Assembly: GCA_963825315.1 (NCBI GenBank)
Contig: CAWGST010000004.1
Location: 124,001-188,000, forward strand
Direction of reading: 5' to 3'
Length of the DNA stretch: 64,000 nt
Origin: DASRLE01 sp963825315
GTDB lineage: Bacteria > Verrucomicrobiota > Verrucomicrobiia > Limisphaerales > Palsa-1400
Shown here: positions 42,679-52,192 of the stretch, one piece after another
How positions within the stretch are numbered: the stretch's first letter is position 1
How the letters are laid out: every line of letters starts with the position of its first letter
Notes under the pieces: model-generated
What the model was told of the DNA's origin: nothing
Database searches by the model: none
Seen by the model: the letters and a program-made list of their open reading frames with translations, nothing else
Made by a program: the position numbers and the translations under genes

Positions 42679-44133
42679 TTAGCGGGCCGCGACACGATAT
42701 CGCTCCAATTCGGCCTCCCGTTCGGCGGCGGACCAACCCAGGAACTCCGACATCCAGTCCGCCGCCTGCCGGGCTTTGTCCATGCTTTCGGCATGATAAT
42801 AATGCCAGCTCGTGCGGCGAATCATCAAATCATCCAGATGCAGCGCCCATTCACTGGCGCAATAGTGCCCGACGGCCTCGCGCTGAAATTCCGGGGGAAA
42901 AATGCCGCTGAACCCGTCCGGTTTCTCCAGCAATGGTTCGCTGGCCGTGCGGCATTTCGCGGCTCGCAACCCCGCTGCCGCCACCAGCCGATCCACCGTT
43001 TGCTCGGCCATGAGACGGTAAGTGGTCAACTTGCCGCCCGCCACATCCCACCAGTTGGGTTCCGGATTCCGAATCTGATGCGCCCTGGAAATATCCGATG
43101 CCCCGCCCTTGCCATCCGCCAGCAGCGGACGCAGTCCGGCCCAGGAACTGATGATATCCTTCGTGGCCAGGGCGGCTTGCGGGAAAAATTCGCCGGCCAC
43201 ACCCAGCAAATAGGCCGTGTCAGCAGGGTCGGGATGGACTTCGTCGAGCGACCCGGAGTAATCCGTGTCGGTGGTGCCGAGAATGAGCCGCTCGCCCCAG
43301 GGAATGACAAAGAGAATGCGTTTGCCCTCGGTGAGCACCACCGCGTCCGCCGCCGGCACACGGCTGCGCTTCATCACCAGATGAATTCCCTTGGTCAAAC
43401 GCAGTTTGACATGACTGTGAGGCAAACCCGCCGCCCACGGCCCGCTCGCATTGACCACGACCCTGGTTCGCACTTCATGAAAACGGCCGGTCGTTTTGTC
43501 TGACACTGCGCAAAGCCAGCCGTTGTCCTGGCGGGAGGCATCCTGGAACCGGCAATAATTCCGGAGCGTCGCGCCGTGCGCGGCGGCCGAGCGAAGCGTG
43601 TCCAACACCAGGCGGGCATCGTTGGTAAATCCGTCAAAATAGCGCACCGCGCCGGTCAGCCCCTTGGGATTGAGTTGGGGAATGGCGCGCAAGGTTTCCT
43701 CCCTCGACATACCGGAAGACTTGCCGAGGTTCTTGCCGCTGCAGAGCAGATCGTAAAGTTTGACGCCAATGCGCATCTGCCACAACGGCCACTCCGTGCC
43801 GGGATAAGTGGGGAAAATAAAAGCCAGCGGTTGGGCCAAATGAGGCGCGATGCGGTGCAGAATTCTCTTTTCCAGGCTCGCTTCACGAACCAAACCGATG
43901 CAGCCCTGGGCCAGATAACGCATGCCGCCGTGCAACAAACGGCTGGAGCGCCCGCTGGTGCCAAAAGCGAAATCATGCTGTTCGATCAGTCCGGTTTTCA
44001 ATCCGCGCATGGCCGCATCCCTGGCGATGCCGGAGCCAACAATTCCGCCGCCAATGATCAGGACATCCAATGGGTCGCGGGTCAAACCTTCCAAGGTGCG
44101 GGTTCGTTGTTCTGAAGGGGAAGGAGCAGGCAT
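42679..44133 (-). CDS. glpD: Glycerol-3-phosphate dehydrogenase (FAD, aerobic type)
   Basis: Membrane-associated flavoenzyme that oxidises sn-glycerol 3-phosphate to DHAP and feeds quinone. 484 aa. FAD dinucleotide site LDVLIIGGGIVGSGIARDAA, then GTSGRSSRLLHGGMRYLAQG (family signature), FVIPWGERLILGTTDTDYSG, and SDISRAHQI...GGKLTTYRLMAEQ. ATG 44133 (MPAPSPSEQ) is preferred; a longer frame begins with TTG. It is divergent from glpK, giving a glycerol-use locus without a glpF transporter. Confidence 0.94.
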   Translation of the reverse strand: MPAPSPSEQRTRTLEGLTRDPLDVLIIGGGIVGSGIARDAAMRGLKTGLIEQHDFAFGTSGRSSRLLHGGMRYLAQGCIGLVREASLEKRILHRIAPHLAQPLAFIFPTYPGTEWPLWQMRIGVKLYDLLCSGKNLGKSSGMSREETLRAIPQLNPKGLTGAVRYFDGFTNDARLVLDTLRSAAAHGATLRNYCRFQDASRQDNGWLCAVSDKTTGRFHEVRTRVVVNASGPWAAGLPHSHVKLRLTKGIHLVMKRSRVPAADAVVLTEGKRILFVIPWGERLILGTTDTDYSGSLDEVHPDPADTAYLLGVAGEFFPQAALATKDIISSWAGLRPLLADGKGGASDISRAHQIRNPEPNWWDVAGGKLTTYRLMAEQTVDRLVAAAGLRAAKCRTASEPLLEKPDGFSGIFPPEFQREAVGHYCASEWALHLDDLMIRRTSWHYYHAESMDKARQAADWMSEFLGWSAAEREAELERYRVAAR

Positions 44134-44227
44134 GACGTATTTAGGTGTCTTGCTTCGCAAAAAGCGTTAATGCTTCAAGTAAGCCTCTTGTCAGGAGTTT
44201 TGTCAATGTATCAGCCCTGGCGTTTCC

Positions 44228-44257
44228 TAATCTTAATCGTAATCCTAATGCCAATCT
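44228..44257. repeat. TAATCN hexamer array, copy c
   Basis: Five hexamers (TAATCT, TAATCG, TAATCC, TAATGC, CAATCT) in the divergent glpD-glpK intergenic region. Unlike copies a and b it sits upstream of both genes, where it could affect promoters. Confidence 0.65.
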
Positions 44258-44353
44258 TGTCTGGTGCGGCCGCTGAATTGAACCTCGGCGTGGATGAGCG
44301 CCATTGACCCGGAAGGCCATTATTCTACCATCGCGTCGCAACAATTGAACGGT

Positions 44354-45847
44354 ATGCCGAAATACATTCTTGCCATCGACCAGGGCACGACCAGTTCGCG
44401 GGCCGTCATCTTCGATCACGATGGCTCAGTCAAATCGGCCGCCCAACGCGAATTCAAACAGTATTATCCCAAACCGGGATGGGTGGAGCATGATGCCGCC
44501 GAGATCTGGTCAACCCAGGCGGGGGTCGTGGCCGAGGCCGTCGCCAGCGGGGGCATTCACACCCGCGATCTGGCGGCCATTGGCATTACTAATCAGCGTG
44601 AAACAACCGTGGTTTGGGATCGGCAAACGAGCGAGCCGATTTGCCCCGCCATTGTCTGGCAGGACCGGCGCACGGCAGAGTATTGCGACCATTTGAAGGA
44701 GAAGGGCCACGCCAGCCTGATTCAGAAGAAAACCGGTTTGGTGCTGGATGCTTATTTCTCCGGCACCAAGTTGAAATGGATTTTGGATAATGTGGGCGGG
44801 GCGCGTCAACGGGCGGAAGCGGGTCAGTTGGCCTTCGGCACGGTGGATAGCTGGCTGGCCTGGAAATTGACCGGCGGCACGGTCCATATCACCGATGCCA
44901 GCAACGCCAGCCGGACATTGCTCTACAACATCCATACGCAACAGTGGGACGCGGAGTTGCTCGAGTTGTTCGGCGTCCCTGAAAAGCTGCTGCCGCAGGT
45001 CAGATCTTCCAGCGAAGTTTATGCGGAGACGGCGGCGGACCTTTTTGGTTCGAGGGTGCCCGTGGCGGGAATGGCCGGGGACCAGCAGGCCGCGCTTTTT
45101 GGCCAGATGTGCATTCGTCCCGGCATGCTCAAACATACTTATGGCACGGGCGGATTCATGATGCTCAATACGGGTGACACCGCCATCGTTTCCGCGAACA
45201 ATTTGCTGACTACCATCGCCTGGCAACTGAATGGGAAAGTGACTTATGCGCTGGAAGGAAGCATCTTCATCGCGGGCGCGGTCGTACAATGGCTGCGGGA
45301 TGGGTTGGGGTTGATAAAGACATCGGCGGAAATTGAAAGACTGGCCGGAACGGTGGCGGACAATGGAGGCGTTTACATGGTGCCGGCGTTCGCCGGCCTG
45401 GGCGCGCCGCACTGGGACCAATATGCGCGCGGAACGATCACCGGCCTGACGCGCGGCACCACCGCCGGCCATCTGGCCCGCGCCGCCTTGGAAAGCATTG
45501 CCTTCCAAACGGCGGACGTGCTCGAGGCGATGGAAGCGGATGCGAAGATGCCCGTCAAAGAGTTGCGCGTGGACGGCGGCGCAACGGTGAACGATGCGCT
45601 GATGCAATTTCAAGCCGATGTGCTGGGCGTTCCGCTGGTCCGCCCCAAAGTGACGGAAACCACGGCGCTGGGCGCGGCCTGCCTGGCCGGACTGGCCGCA
45701 GGCTACTGGAAAGACACCCGCGAATTGGAGGAACACTGGCAACGGCAAAAAACTTTTCAGCCCGCGATGGACGGAGCAAAAGTGGCCGCGTTAAAGCGCG
45801 ACTGGCACAAGGCGGTGGGCCGGGCCAAAGGCTGGATGAAGGATTGA
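44354..45847 (+). CDS. glpK: Glycerol kinase
   Basis: Phosphorylates glycerol to sn-glycerol 3-phosphate, the substrate of GlpD. 497 aa from ATG 44354, which matches the usual family length and N-terminus (MPKYILAIDQGTTSSRA); a start at 44294 would add 20 unusual residues. FGGY-family marks: GITNQRETTVVWD, WQDRRTAEYCD, TYGTGGFMMLNTG (ATP site), GLGAPHWDQYARG and LRVDGGATVNDALMQFQADV. Confidence 0.96.
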   Translation: MPKYILAIDQGTTSSRAVIFDHDGSVKSAAQREFKQYYPKPGWVEHDAAEIWSTQAGVVAEAVASGGIHTRDLAAIGITNQRETTVVWDRQTSEPICPAIVWQDRRTAEYCDHLKEKGHASLIQKKTGLVLDAYFSGTKLKWILDNVGGARQRAEAGQLAFGTVDSWLAWKLTGGTVHITDASNASRTLLYNIHTQQWDAELLELFGVPEKLLPQVRSSSEVYAETAADLFGSRVPVAGMAGDQQAALFGQMCIRPGMLKHTYGTGGFMMLNTGDTAIVSANNLLTTIAWQLNGKVTYALEGSIFIAGAVVQWLRDGLGLIKTSAEIERLAGTVADNGGVYMVPAFAGLGAPHWDQYARGTITGLTRGTTAGHLARAALESIAFQTADVLEAMEADAKMPVKELRVDGGATVNDALMQFQADVLGVPLVRPKVTETTALGAACLAGLAAGYWKDTRELEEHWQRQKTFQPAMDGAKVAALKRDWHKAVGRAKGWMKD

Positions 45848-45867
45848 AGGCTGATTGCCTTGTTATG

Positions 45868-46353
45868 CTACGCGACAGCCGATCCGATAATGTCATCAAT
45901 GCTTCCGGCCAGTTCCGGGAAGGAATAGTGGGCCGCGTATTCGTGCAACTTCTGCGCCCGCATTTCGGCTTCCAATTGCACCTCCGATTGCCGGACCAGG
46001 CGCGACATCACTGCTTCAATCAATTCGTCAGCCGTAAACGGCTTGACCAGGTAATCATCGGCGCCGGAGACCATGCCGCGGCGAAAACCGTCGCGGCTGA
46101 CCAAGCCGGTCATGAGAATAAAAGGAATGGTGGCCGTCTGGGAGGACTCCCTGATTGCGGCGAGGGTTTCGTAACCGCTCATGGCGGGCATGTTGACGTC
46201 ACAAATGACCAAATCCGGCTTCTCTTCGGCAATCATCTGGACACCCAGTTGGCCGGTTGGCGCTTCGCGCACGGTGAAGCCGTAGTTGGTCAACACGGAG
46301 GCGATGAGAATTCTAATATCTTCCGTGTCGTCAATTACCAGTATGCTCTTCAT
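45868..46353 (-). CDS. Response regulator with a receiver domain and C-terminal extension
   Basis: A 161-aa CheY-like receiver: acidic pair in ILVIDDTEDI, phospho-acceptor Asp in VICDVNMPAMSGYE, Thr/Ser in ILMTGLVS, Lys in YLVKPFTADE. A ~45-residue helical tail (VMSRLVRQSEVQLEAEMRAQ, then KLHEYAAHYSFPELAGSID) follows with no recognised output domain. ATG 46353 starts at the conserved MKSILVIDD. It lies just downstream of the hybrid kinase on the same strand, so it may be its phosphotransfer partner. Confidence 0.9.
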   Translation of the reverse strand: MKSILVIDDTEDIRILIASVLTNYGFTVREAPTGQLGVQMIAEEKPDLVICDVNMPAMSGYETLAAIRESSQTATIPFILMTGLVSRDGFRRGMVSGADDYLVKPFTADELIEAVMSRLVRQSEVQLEAEMRAQKLHEYAAHYSFPELAGSIDDIIGSAVA

Positions 46354-46504
46354 CGCCAGCTTACATATCAGGAAGCGTGCCAATGGTTCGGAAGCATAAA
46401 ATGCACCAAAAAGGGCATAATTCCGGCGAAAAATGCCGGGTCGGAACTGTCCCCGGACCGTTTTGCACCCGGCAGGCGGGCAAAGTCTTCCCAGTGTGGA
46501 CGCC

Positions 46505-48580
46505 CTATTTGCTGTTCAAGCAGGCATAGACAACCTCTGCCAATTTGCGCGCATGAAAGGGTTTCTGCACAAAATTCACCCGCGTGCCGGGGGGAAATTC
46601 CTTGGCCAGCCGTTCTGTATTATATCCGCTGGTGTAGAGGACCTTCAAGGCCGGCTTGGCGGCCTGCAATATTTTGGCCAGCTCCGGCCCCGCCATCCCG
46701 TCCGGCAAAATCAAATCAGTCAATAACAAGTCAATTTTTGTTTTGTGCCGCTCCCAAATCTCCAGGGCGGTCTTGCCGTTGGAGGATTCAAGGACTTTGT
46801 AACCGTAGCTTTCCAGGATATGATGCATCAACTTGAGCAACGGCGCTTCGTCCTCGACGACCAGAATGGTTTCGGTGCCGCCCATCACCTTTTGTTCTCC
46901 CGGCGTCAGGGGCAACGCCCCGCTCTTATCGGCGGAGGCCGGGAAAAAGATCTGGAAGGCCGTGCCTTCGCCAACCCGGCTGGTCACCTCGATCCAGCCG
47001 CGATGCTGCTTGATGATGCCATAGACGGTGGCCAGGCCGAGACCGGTGCCGCGGTCCAGTTCCTTGGTCGTAAAAAACGGCTCGAAAATACGGCCCAAAT
47101 TCTCCGGCGCAATGCCGCAGCCGGTATCGCTGAAGGTCAGGCGGACAAATCTGCCGGGAGTGGCTTCAGGGTTTTGCCGCGCCCCGGCGGCGTCAATGGT
47201 GACGCAGGCGGTGGCAATGCGCAACTGGCCGCCGCGGGGCATGGCATCGCGGGAATTGACGGCCAGATTGAGCAGGACCTGCTCGACCATGCCGAGGTCG
47301 GCTTTGATCGGCGGCAGGCCCGGGGCAAAGTCCACCTGCAGGGCGACGTCTTCGCCCAAAATACGCCGGAGCATTTTGGTGACATTGTTGACAATCCCGT
47401 TCAAATCGACCGCTTGCAGAACCAATTCCTGCTTGCGGCTGAATGTCATCAATTGGCGGGTCAGCGCGCTGGCCCGCTTGCCGGCCTCGGAAATCTCCTT
47501 GAGCGATTCGGTGGCTTTGGCCCCCAGCTTTTCGCCGGTCATGATGAGGCCGGCGTGGCCATTGATGACGGTCAGGAGATTGTTGAAATCATGGGCGATG
47601 CCGCCGGCCAACTGGCCAACGGACTCCATTTTTTGCGCCTGGCGCAATTGGGCCTCGAGGTTCAAGCGTTCCGTCACATCCACGGCCAGGGACAGCCACC
47701 GTTTTTGCGTTCCCAGCGGGTGCGAGGTGATTTCCATTTCGGCCAACTTGCCGTTTTTGGTGCGATGACGCCAGACGCCGGAATAGGCCGTGCCCGGCGT
47801 CCACTTGGACAATTTGTCGAGGAAGGCGGGAATTTCCTCCGGCAAGGCAATGTCGCGCAAGGTCATTTTCAGGAAGTCGTTCTTGGAGTACCCGTAGTGC
47901 AGCACGGCCGCGTCATTGACGGCCAGAAAGGCGAGCGTTTCCAGGTCAAAGGTGTAAATGGGGGTGGGATTGCTTTCAAAGAGGAGCCGGTACTGATTCT
48001 CCGAAGATTTGATCAGGGAAATCGATTGCTCCAATTCCCGCGTTCGCGCTTTGATCAGGGCTTCGAGATTGTCGAAATGGGATTGCGCTTCGCGGGCCAG
48101 GCGCCATTTTTCCGCCAGGGCAAATGCCAGCAGCCGCACTTCGATGCCGTCAAAGGGCTTTTTGAGCAGGAGCACTTGGTCGGTCCGGCGCAGGCGGCGC
48201 ACGATGTCATCGGCGGAAAAATCAATAAACGCGGTGCAGATGACCACTTCCAAAGCAGGCTCGGCCTTCCACAGTTGCTCAATGGTCTCGACGCCGTCCC
48301 AACCCGGCGGCATGCGCATATCGACAAAGGCCACGGCGTAGGGCCGTCCGGCCCGGCGCGCCTGGATGACCATTTCCAACGCCTCCCGGCCCTGGCTGGC
48401 GCAATCCAGTGTAAAGGTGGGAAGCCCGGACGGCGGCATCGGCCCGCCCTCGATTTCGGCCCCGGCCCCGGCCATCTGCCGGGCCGTGGCTTCATCGGAG
48501 ATCAGGATCTTTTGATAGACTTCATGCATCTCTGGAGTATCGTCAATACTAAGAATCCGCACGGCCTCCTGGTCATTCAT
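46505..48580 (-). CDS. Hybrid sensor histidine kinase (REC-PAS-HisKA-HATPase-REC)
   Basis: A 691-aa protein. N-terminal receiver (ILSIDDTPEMHEVYQ ... FVDMRMPPGWDG ... LLKKPFDG), a coiled linker, PAS domain (YRLLFESNPTPIYTFDLETL ... VLHYGYSKNDF), HisKA with phospho-His in GGIAHDFNNLLTVINGHAG, HATPase (NLAVNSRDAMPRG, FSDTGCGI, GTGLGLATVYGI), and a C-terminal receiver (LVVEDEAPLLK ... LLLTDLILPDGMAG ... YTSGYN ... FVQKPF). No membrane segment, so a cytoplasmic sensor. ATG 48580 (MNDQEAVRIL) is chosen; the longer frame is low-complexity. Confidence 0.92.
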   Translation of the reverse strand: MNDQEAVRILSIDDTPEMHEVYQKILISDEATARQMAGAGAEIEGGPMPPSGLPTFTLDCASQGREALEMVIQARRAGRPYAVAFVDMRMPPGWDGVETIEQLWKAEPALEVVICTAFIDFSADDIVRRLRRTDQVLLLKKPFDGIEVRLLAFALAEKWRLAREAQSHFDNLEALIKARTRELEQSISLIKSSENQYRLLFESNPTPIYTFDLETLAFLAVNDAAVLHYGYSKNDFLKMTLRDIALPEEIPAFLDKLSKWTPGTAYSGVWRHRTKNGKLAEMEITSHPLGTQKRWLSLAVDVTERLNLEAQLRQAQKMESVGQLAGGIAHDFNNLLTVINGHAGLIMTGEKLGAKATESLKEISEAGKRASALTRQLMTFSRKQELVLQAVDLNGIVNNVTKMLRRILGEDVALQVDFAPGLPPIKADLGMVEQVLLNLAVNSRDAMPRGGQLRIATACVTIDAAGARQNPEATPGRFVRLTFSDTGCGIAPENLGRIFEPFFTTKELDRGTGLGLATVYGIIKQHRGWIEVTSRVGEGTAFQIFFPASADKSGALPLTPGEQKVMGGTETILVVEDEAPLLKLMHHILESYGYKVLESSNGKTALEIWERHKTKIDLLLTDLILPDGMAGPELAKILQAAKPALKVLYTSGYNTERLAKEFPPGTRVNFVQKPFHARKLAEVVYACLNSK

Positions 48581-48912
48581 GACCGCCCCTCCATTCCCCG
48601 GCCCGGGGCGGGCTTGGGCGCGGATGGGCGCGGCTCCCCTGCCGTCATCCTCCGGGTGGAGGATGCGCCTGGGGTCTGGCATGGAGCCGCCGGTTTGCAC
48701 TTATTCCCTGCATTGCAGCAGCAACCCCCCCTGTATTCAAGGCAAATCCATCGCCCCCCGGAAAGACCGAATTGCGCCAAGAGTTTTGTTACCGGGGAGG
48801 GGGTGTAAAACGGATGAATAGGATATGTTGCCCCATCAAGGGGTACCTGGCATCGCCGCATTATGGGTTCTGGACTGGGTTCTCGACCTTGCCATTCCCA
48901 ACCCTTTGGACC
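48581..48912. other. Divergent intergenic region between kinase and esterase genes
   Basis: No gene supported. Contains GC-rich sequence and, near 48793, a GGGGAGGGGG run. It presumably holds both promoters, but no convincing -35/-10 pair was picked out. Confidence 0.5.
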
Positions 48913-50370
48913 ATGCTCCTGAAACTCATGAGCCAACTGTTGAACACATCCACGCGCAGAGTCGTGCTTATCATGGCTGGAATCGCGATCGCCGCCACAG
49001 CCGCAAACGCGCAAACCGCCGCGCCCGCCGCGGGGCCGGACCCGATGGAAATCCCCATCCCGGAAATCAAGACCAACTTGGGAAAGATGCCCGGCGTCAA
49101 TGAGTTGCCGGTCCGCGCGGAGCTGCCCGATCCGATGGTCATGAACGACGGCGCCAAAGTCACCACGCCCAAACAATGGAAAAAACGCCGCGAGGAAATC
49201 AAGCGCGCGCTCGAGTACTACGCCATCGGTGAAATGCCGCCTCCGCCTGGAAACGTGAAAGGGGTCGGGGTCACCAACGAAACCGTGCTGGACGGCAAGG
49301 TCAAATACCGCCTCGTGCATCTGACTTTTGGCCCCAAAGAAGAGCTTTCACTGGACATCGGCATCTTCACGCCGGTCATAGGCGGGCCGTTCCCAACGAT
49401 TATTTGGCAAGGCGGGACGCCGCCCTATGCAAAGGCATTGGCCCGGCTTCCGAACGGTCCCAACCAGGGGCGCGGCCAGGACGTTCTGATGATGGTCGGC
49501 CCGGCGCCCGGCGCCGCGGATTCGGGGGCTGCGGCTGGACACCAGCCAACCAATGCCCCGGCGCGCGGACGCCGCGGCGGATTCGGTGATGGCGGCGGCG
49601 CCCAAGGCATCGCGACGCGCAACAGCGATGTCTTCCAGCGCGGCTATGCCCTCGTGGTTTACAACGCAAATGATTGCGCCGAGGACACGACCCTGCGCAA
49701 CAAGGACGGCAGTTGGGCCTTTCGCAACACCCGCTTCTTTCCCGCCTATCCGGGCTACGACTGGGGCATTCTGGCGGCCTGGGCGTGGGGCGCGTCACGC
49801 ATCGTTGATTATCTTGCAACCGATCCCGCAATTGATAATACAAAAATCATCATCACCGGTGCCTCGCGCAATGGAAAATCCTCGATGATTGCAGCGGCGT
49901 TTGACCCGCGGCTCCTGGGCGCGCCGGTTGTGACCGGCGGCGGCGGCATCGGCGCCTATCGTTTCGCCGGCCCCCGCAAGAGTGAAACCCTGGACATCAT
50001 GCAGAAAAAATATCCCAATTGGTTCTCGCCGCACTTGCACGAGTTTTGGGGACAGCGGGAAAAGCTCCCGTTTGACGAGCATTGGTTCCTGGCTCTTGCC
50101 GCCCCCCGGCCTTTCATTGCGTTGGAAGGTGATGCAGACGCCATTTCCCTGCCCGACGCAGTCAAACATTCCATCCAAGCCGCGCAAAAGGTCTATGAAT
50201 TCCTGGGCGCGAAGGACAATCTCGGCGTTCACTATTCGCACCACGCACACGCCTTTACGCAGGAGGATTGGATCGCGATGATGGACTTTTTCGACAAGTA
50301 TTCCCGCGGCATGAAGGTGGACAAGACCTTCGATCATTTTCTCACGGATGCGGAAAGAGATGCCGCCACC
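48913..50370 (+). CDS. CE15 glucuronoyl-esterase-like module (N-terminal half of a probable fusion)
   Basis: Secreted carbohydrate esterase. Signal peptide in LIMAGIAIAATAANAQ, then a CE15 alpha/beta-hydrolase: KRREEIKRALEYYAIGEMPP, FPTIIWQGG, RGYALVVYNANDCAED, nucleophile Ser ~318 in TGASRNGKSS (family GCSRxGK, with Cys replaced by Ala), and a late His in HYSHHAHAFTQEDW. CE15 enzymes cut glucuronate esters linking xylan and lignin. The frame runs on to 50991 as unrelated sequence, but the meaningful part ends near 50370 (FLTDAERDAATP). Adding one C to the C4 tract at 50369-50372 fuses it directly to the GH28 domain (PATAPKTFNVRDFG), making one ~898-aa protein. Confidence 0.8.
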
Positions 50371-51608
50371 CCGCGACGGCTCCCAAGACATTTAACGTCC
50401 GCGACTTTGGCGCCACCGGCGACGGAACGAACAAGGACACCGTCGCCTTTCAAAAGGCGCTCGATAGCTGCGCTGTGTCCGGCGGCGGCGATGTCATCGT
50501 GCCTGCCGGCAGATATCTCATTGGCAGCGTGCAGATGGGCAACCGCACCATCCTCCGCCTCCAACAGGACAGCGTCATCACAGGCAGCCCGGACGTGGCG
50601 GATTATCCGATGTTGGACATTCGCTGGGAAGGCCGCTGGCAACCGGGCAGGCGCGCCCTCATTTACTCGGCCAATGTGGATCACACTGGCATCATCGGCC
50701 CCGGTCGCATTGAGGGAGATCCCGGCGTTGCCTCTCCGCAAAACCCGCGCGGATCGGTCGTTCTCGAGCCGATCTCCTGCAACGACGTGCGCTGGGAAGG
50801 TTTCAGCCTCACCCAGGGTGGCAATTGGGCCACCCATCCGACCTATTGCACCGACGTCGAAATCACGAACATCAACATTCGGGGAGACCGCGACGGGATC
50901 GACATCGATTCCTGCAAAAACATCCGCGTTGAAGGTTGCGACGTTGATACGGGCGATGATTCCATCAGCATCAAATCCGGTCGCGGCATGAACGGCGCGC
51001 GGCTCGGAAAACCGACGGAAGACGTCCTGATCTCCAATTGCACGTTGCATTGCCGCAGATTTGCCTGCGTCGGCATTGGCAGCGAAACCTCCGGAGGCGT
51101 CCGCAATGTGCGGATGGAACATTGCAAACTCAGCGCCCCGCGCTCCTACGCGATATACATCAAAACCCGCATCGGCCGCGCCGGCGTCAACGAGAACATC
51201 GCGGGCGAAGATCTGGATGTGTCGGACGGCAGCTTTCTTCGCGTCAATCTGATAAGTGCCGGAAACAGCAACACCGTGGATGATCCGGTTGCAGGTCCTC
51301 TCGGCATTCCCGAGGGCAGGAATTTCAAATTCTCCAACATCCGCGTCGCTGGCAAGACCCTCGCCGATGTCACGCAGATTTCCGCCGAAAAGCCGCTCCA
51401 CGGCCTGGTGCTGGAAAACATCAGCGGCACCTGCACCAGGGGCATTTCCCTGCAGCATGTCAACAATACCGTACTGAGCGGCATCCATGTGACCGGCTTG
51501 ACCGGTCCGCTGTTGGTGACCAACGACGTCACCGGGATCGGCCTCGAATCCGCCGAAAAATTCACCCCCCCTCCTCCGCGCGGCCCCCGGAACCCTGTCC
51601 CGCCATAG
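50371..51608 (+). CDS. GH28 polygalacturonase-like module (C-terminal half of a probable fusion)
   Basis: Right-handed beta-helix pectinase family. N-terminal FNVRDFGATGDGTNKDTVAF and PAGRYLIGSVQM are typical. Catalytic motifs: GDRDGIDIDSC (NTDGxD-like), DTGDDSISIKSG (the GDD pair) and YIKTRIGRAG (RIK-like). The usual GHG motif is replaced: the sequence before IGSETSGGVRNV reads RRFACVG, so the usual His is absent. The 5' extension of this frame (from 50268) is not protein-like, so the domain probably belongs to the preceding esterase. Together they would attack esterified pectin or xylan-type polymers. Activity is uncertain given the missing His. Confidence 0.8.
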
Positions 51609-51683
51609 ATCGCCCTGAAGATTGGAACGTTGACTCAATTCGGTTCCCATTCCTCGCGTGCAAGTCCCATGGAATTGGTATTG

Positions 51684-52154
51684 TCATACGGCAAAAAGTT
51701 CGTCCACCGTCATTTGAAAGTCCGGCAACAAGGGTTCCTGAAAGCGTTCGCGCCCGGCCAGGATTCCCTGCAACGCCAGGCCATAGGAGGTGCCGTGGTA
51801 AAACTCAACATTGTTATAGCGCGGGTCGATCATCCACAGCCGCGGCAGGTTGAAATCCTCGTAGAGGCCTTTCTTGAGCACGGTGTCGGGCCGGTGGTCT
51901 TGCGAGTCAACAATTTCCGCGGCCAGCCATATTTTGCCCGTTGCCGCGGTGACCAGGGCCAAATCCGGACGAAGCATTACGCCGGCGGAGAGCTGGACGA
52001 TGGAGCGCGGCGCCAGGAGGCGCGCCGGGGAGTTCGCCGCCAGGCTGGCGGAGACCCGGGCGTGCAGCAGGGCGCAAATCGTTTCGTGGCGTGTTCCGGG
52101 CGCCGAGCGCACCAAGGTCTCGCCATGGATAATCTCTTCGTAAACCACGCTCAT
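51684..52154 (-). CDS. Uma2-family (PD-(D/E)XK) putative nuclease
   Basis: A 156-aa protein of the DUF820/Uma2 type, abundant in cyanobacteria and Verrucomicrobiota. Core motifs: VMLRPDLALV (Asp), then IWLAAEIVDSQDHRPDTVLK (Glu...Lys area), LYEDFNLPRLWMIDPRYNNVEFY and a C-terminal strand. ATG 52154 gives the short common start (MSVVYEEIIHGE); upstream sequence in frame is basic and unlikely. The function of the family is unclear. Confidence 0.78.
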   Translation of the reverse strand: MSVVYEEIIHGETLVRSAPGTRHETICALLHARVSASLAANSPARLLAPRSIVQLSAGVMLRPDLALVTAATGKIWLAAEIVDSQDHRPDTVLKKGLYEDFNLPRLWMIDPRYNNVEFYHGTSYGLALQGILAGRERFQEPLLPDFQMTVDELFAV

Positions 52155-52192
52155 GGATGGTGCGGTGATTGTTGAATATCCATAAGCAACTC

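Noticed and set aside
35160..44257. CRISPR-like reading of the short repeat arrays
   Set aside because: Units are 6 or 10 bp, directly adjacent, without unique spacers, and no cas gene is present.
50268..50370. Independent start for the GH28 gene at 50268
   Set aside because: The first ~34 codons of that frame are the shadow of the end of the esterase and do not form a signal peptide, whereas a one-base repair gives a seamless fusion.
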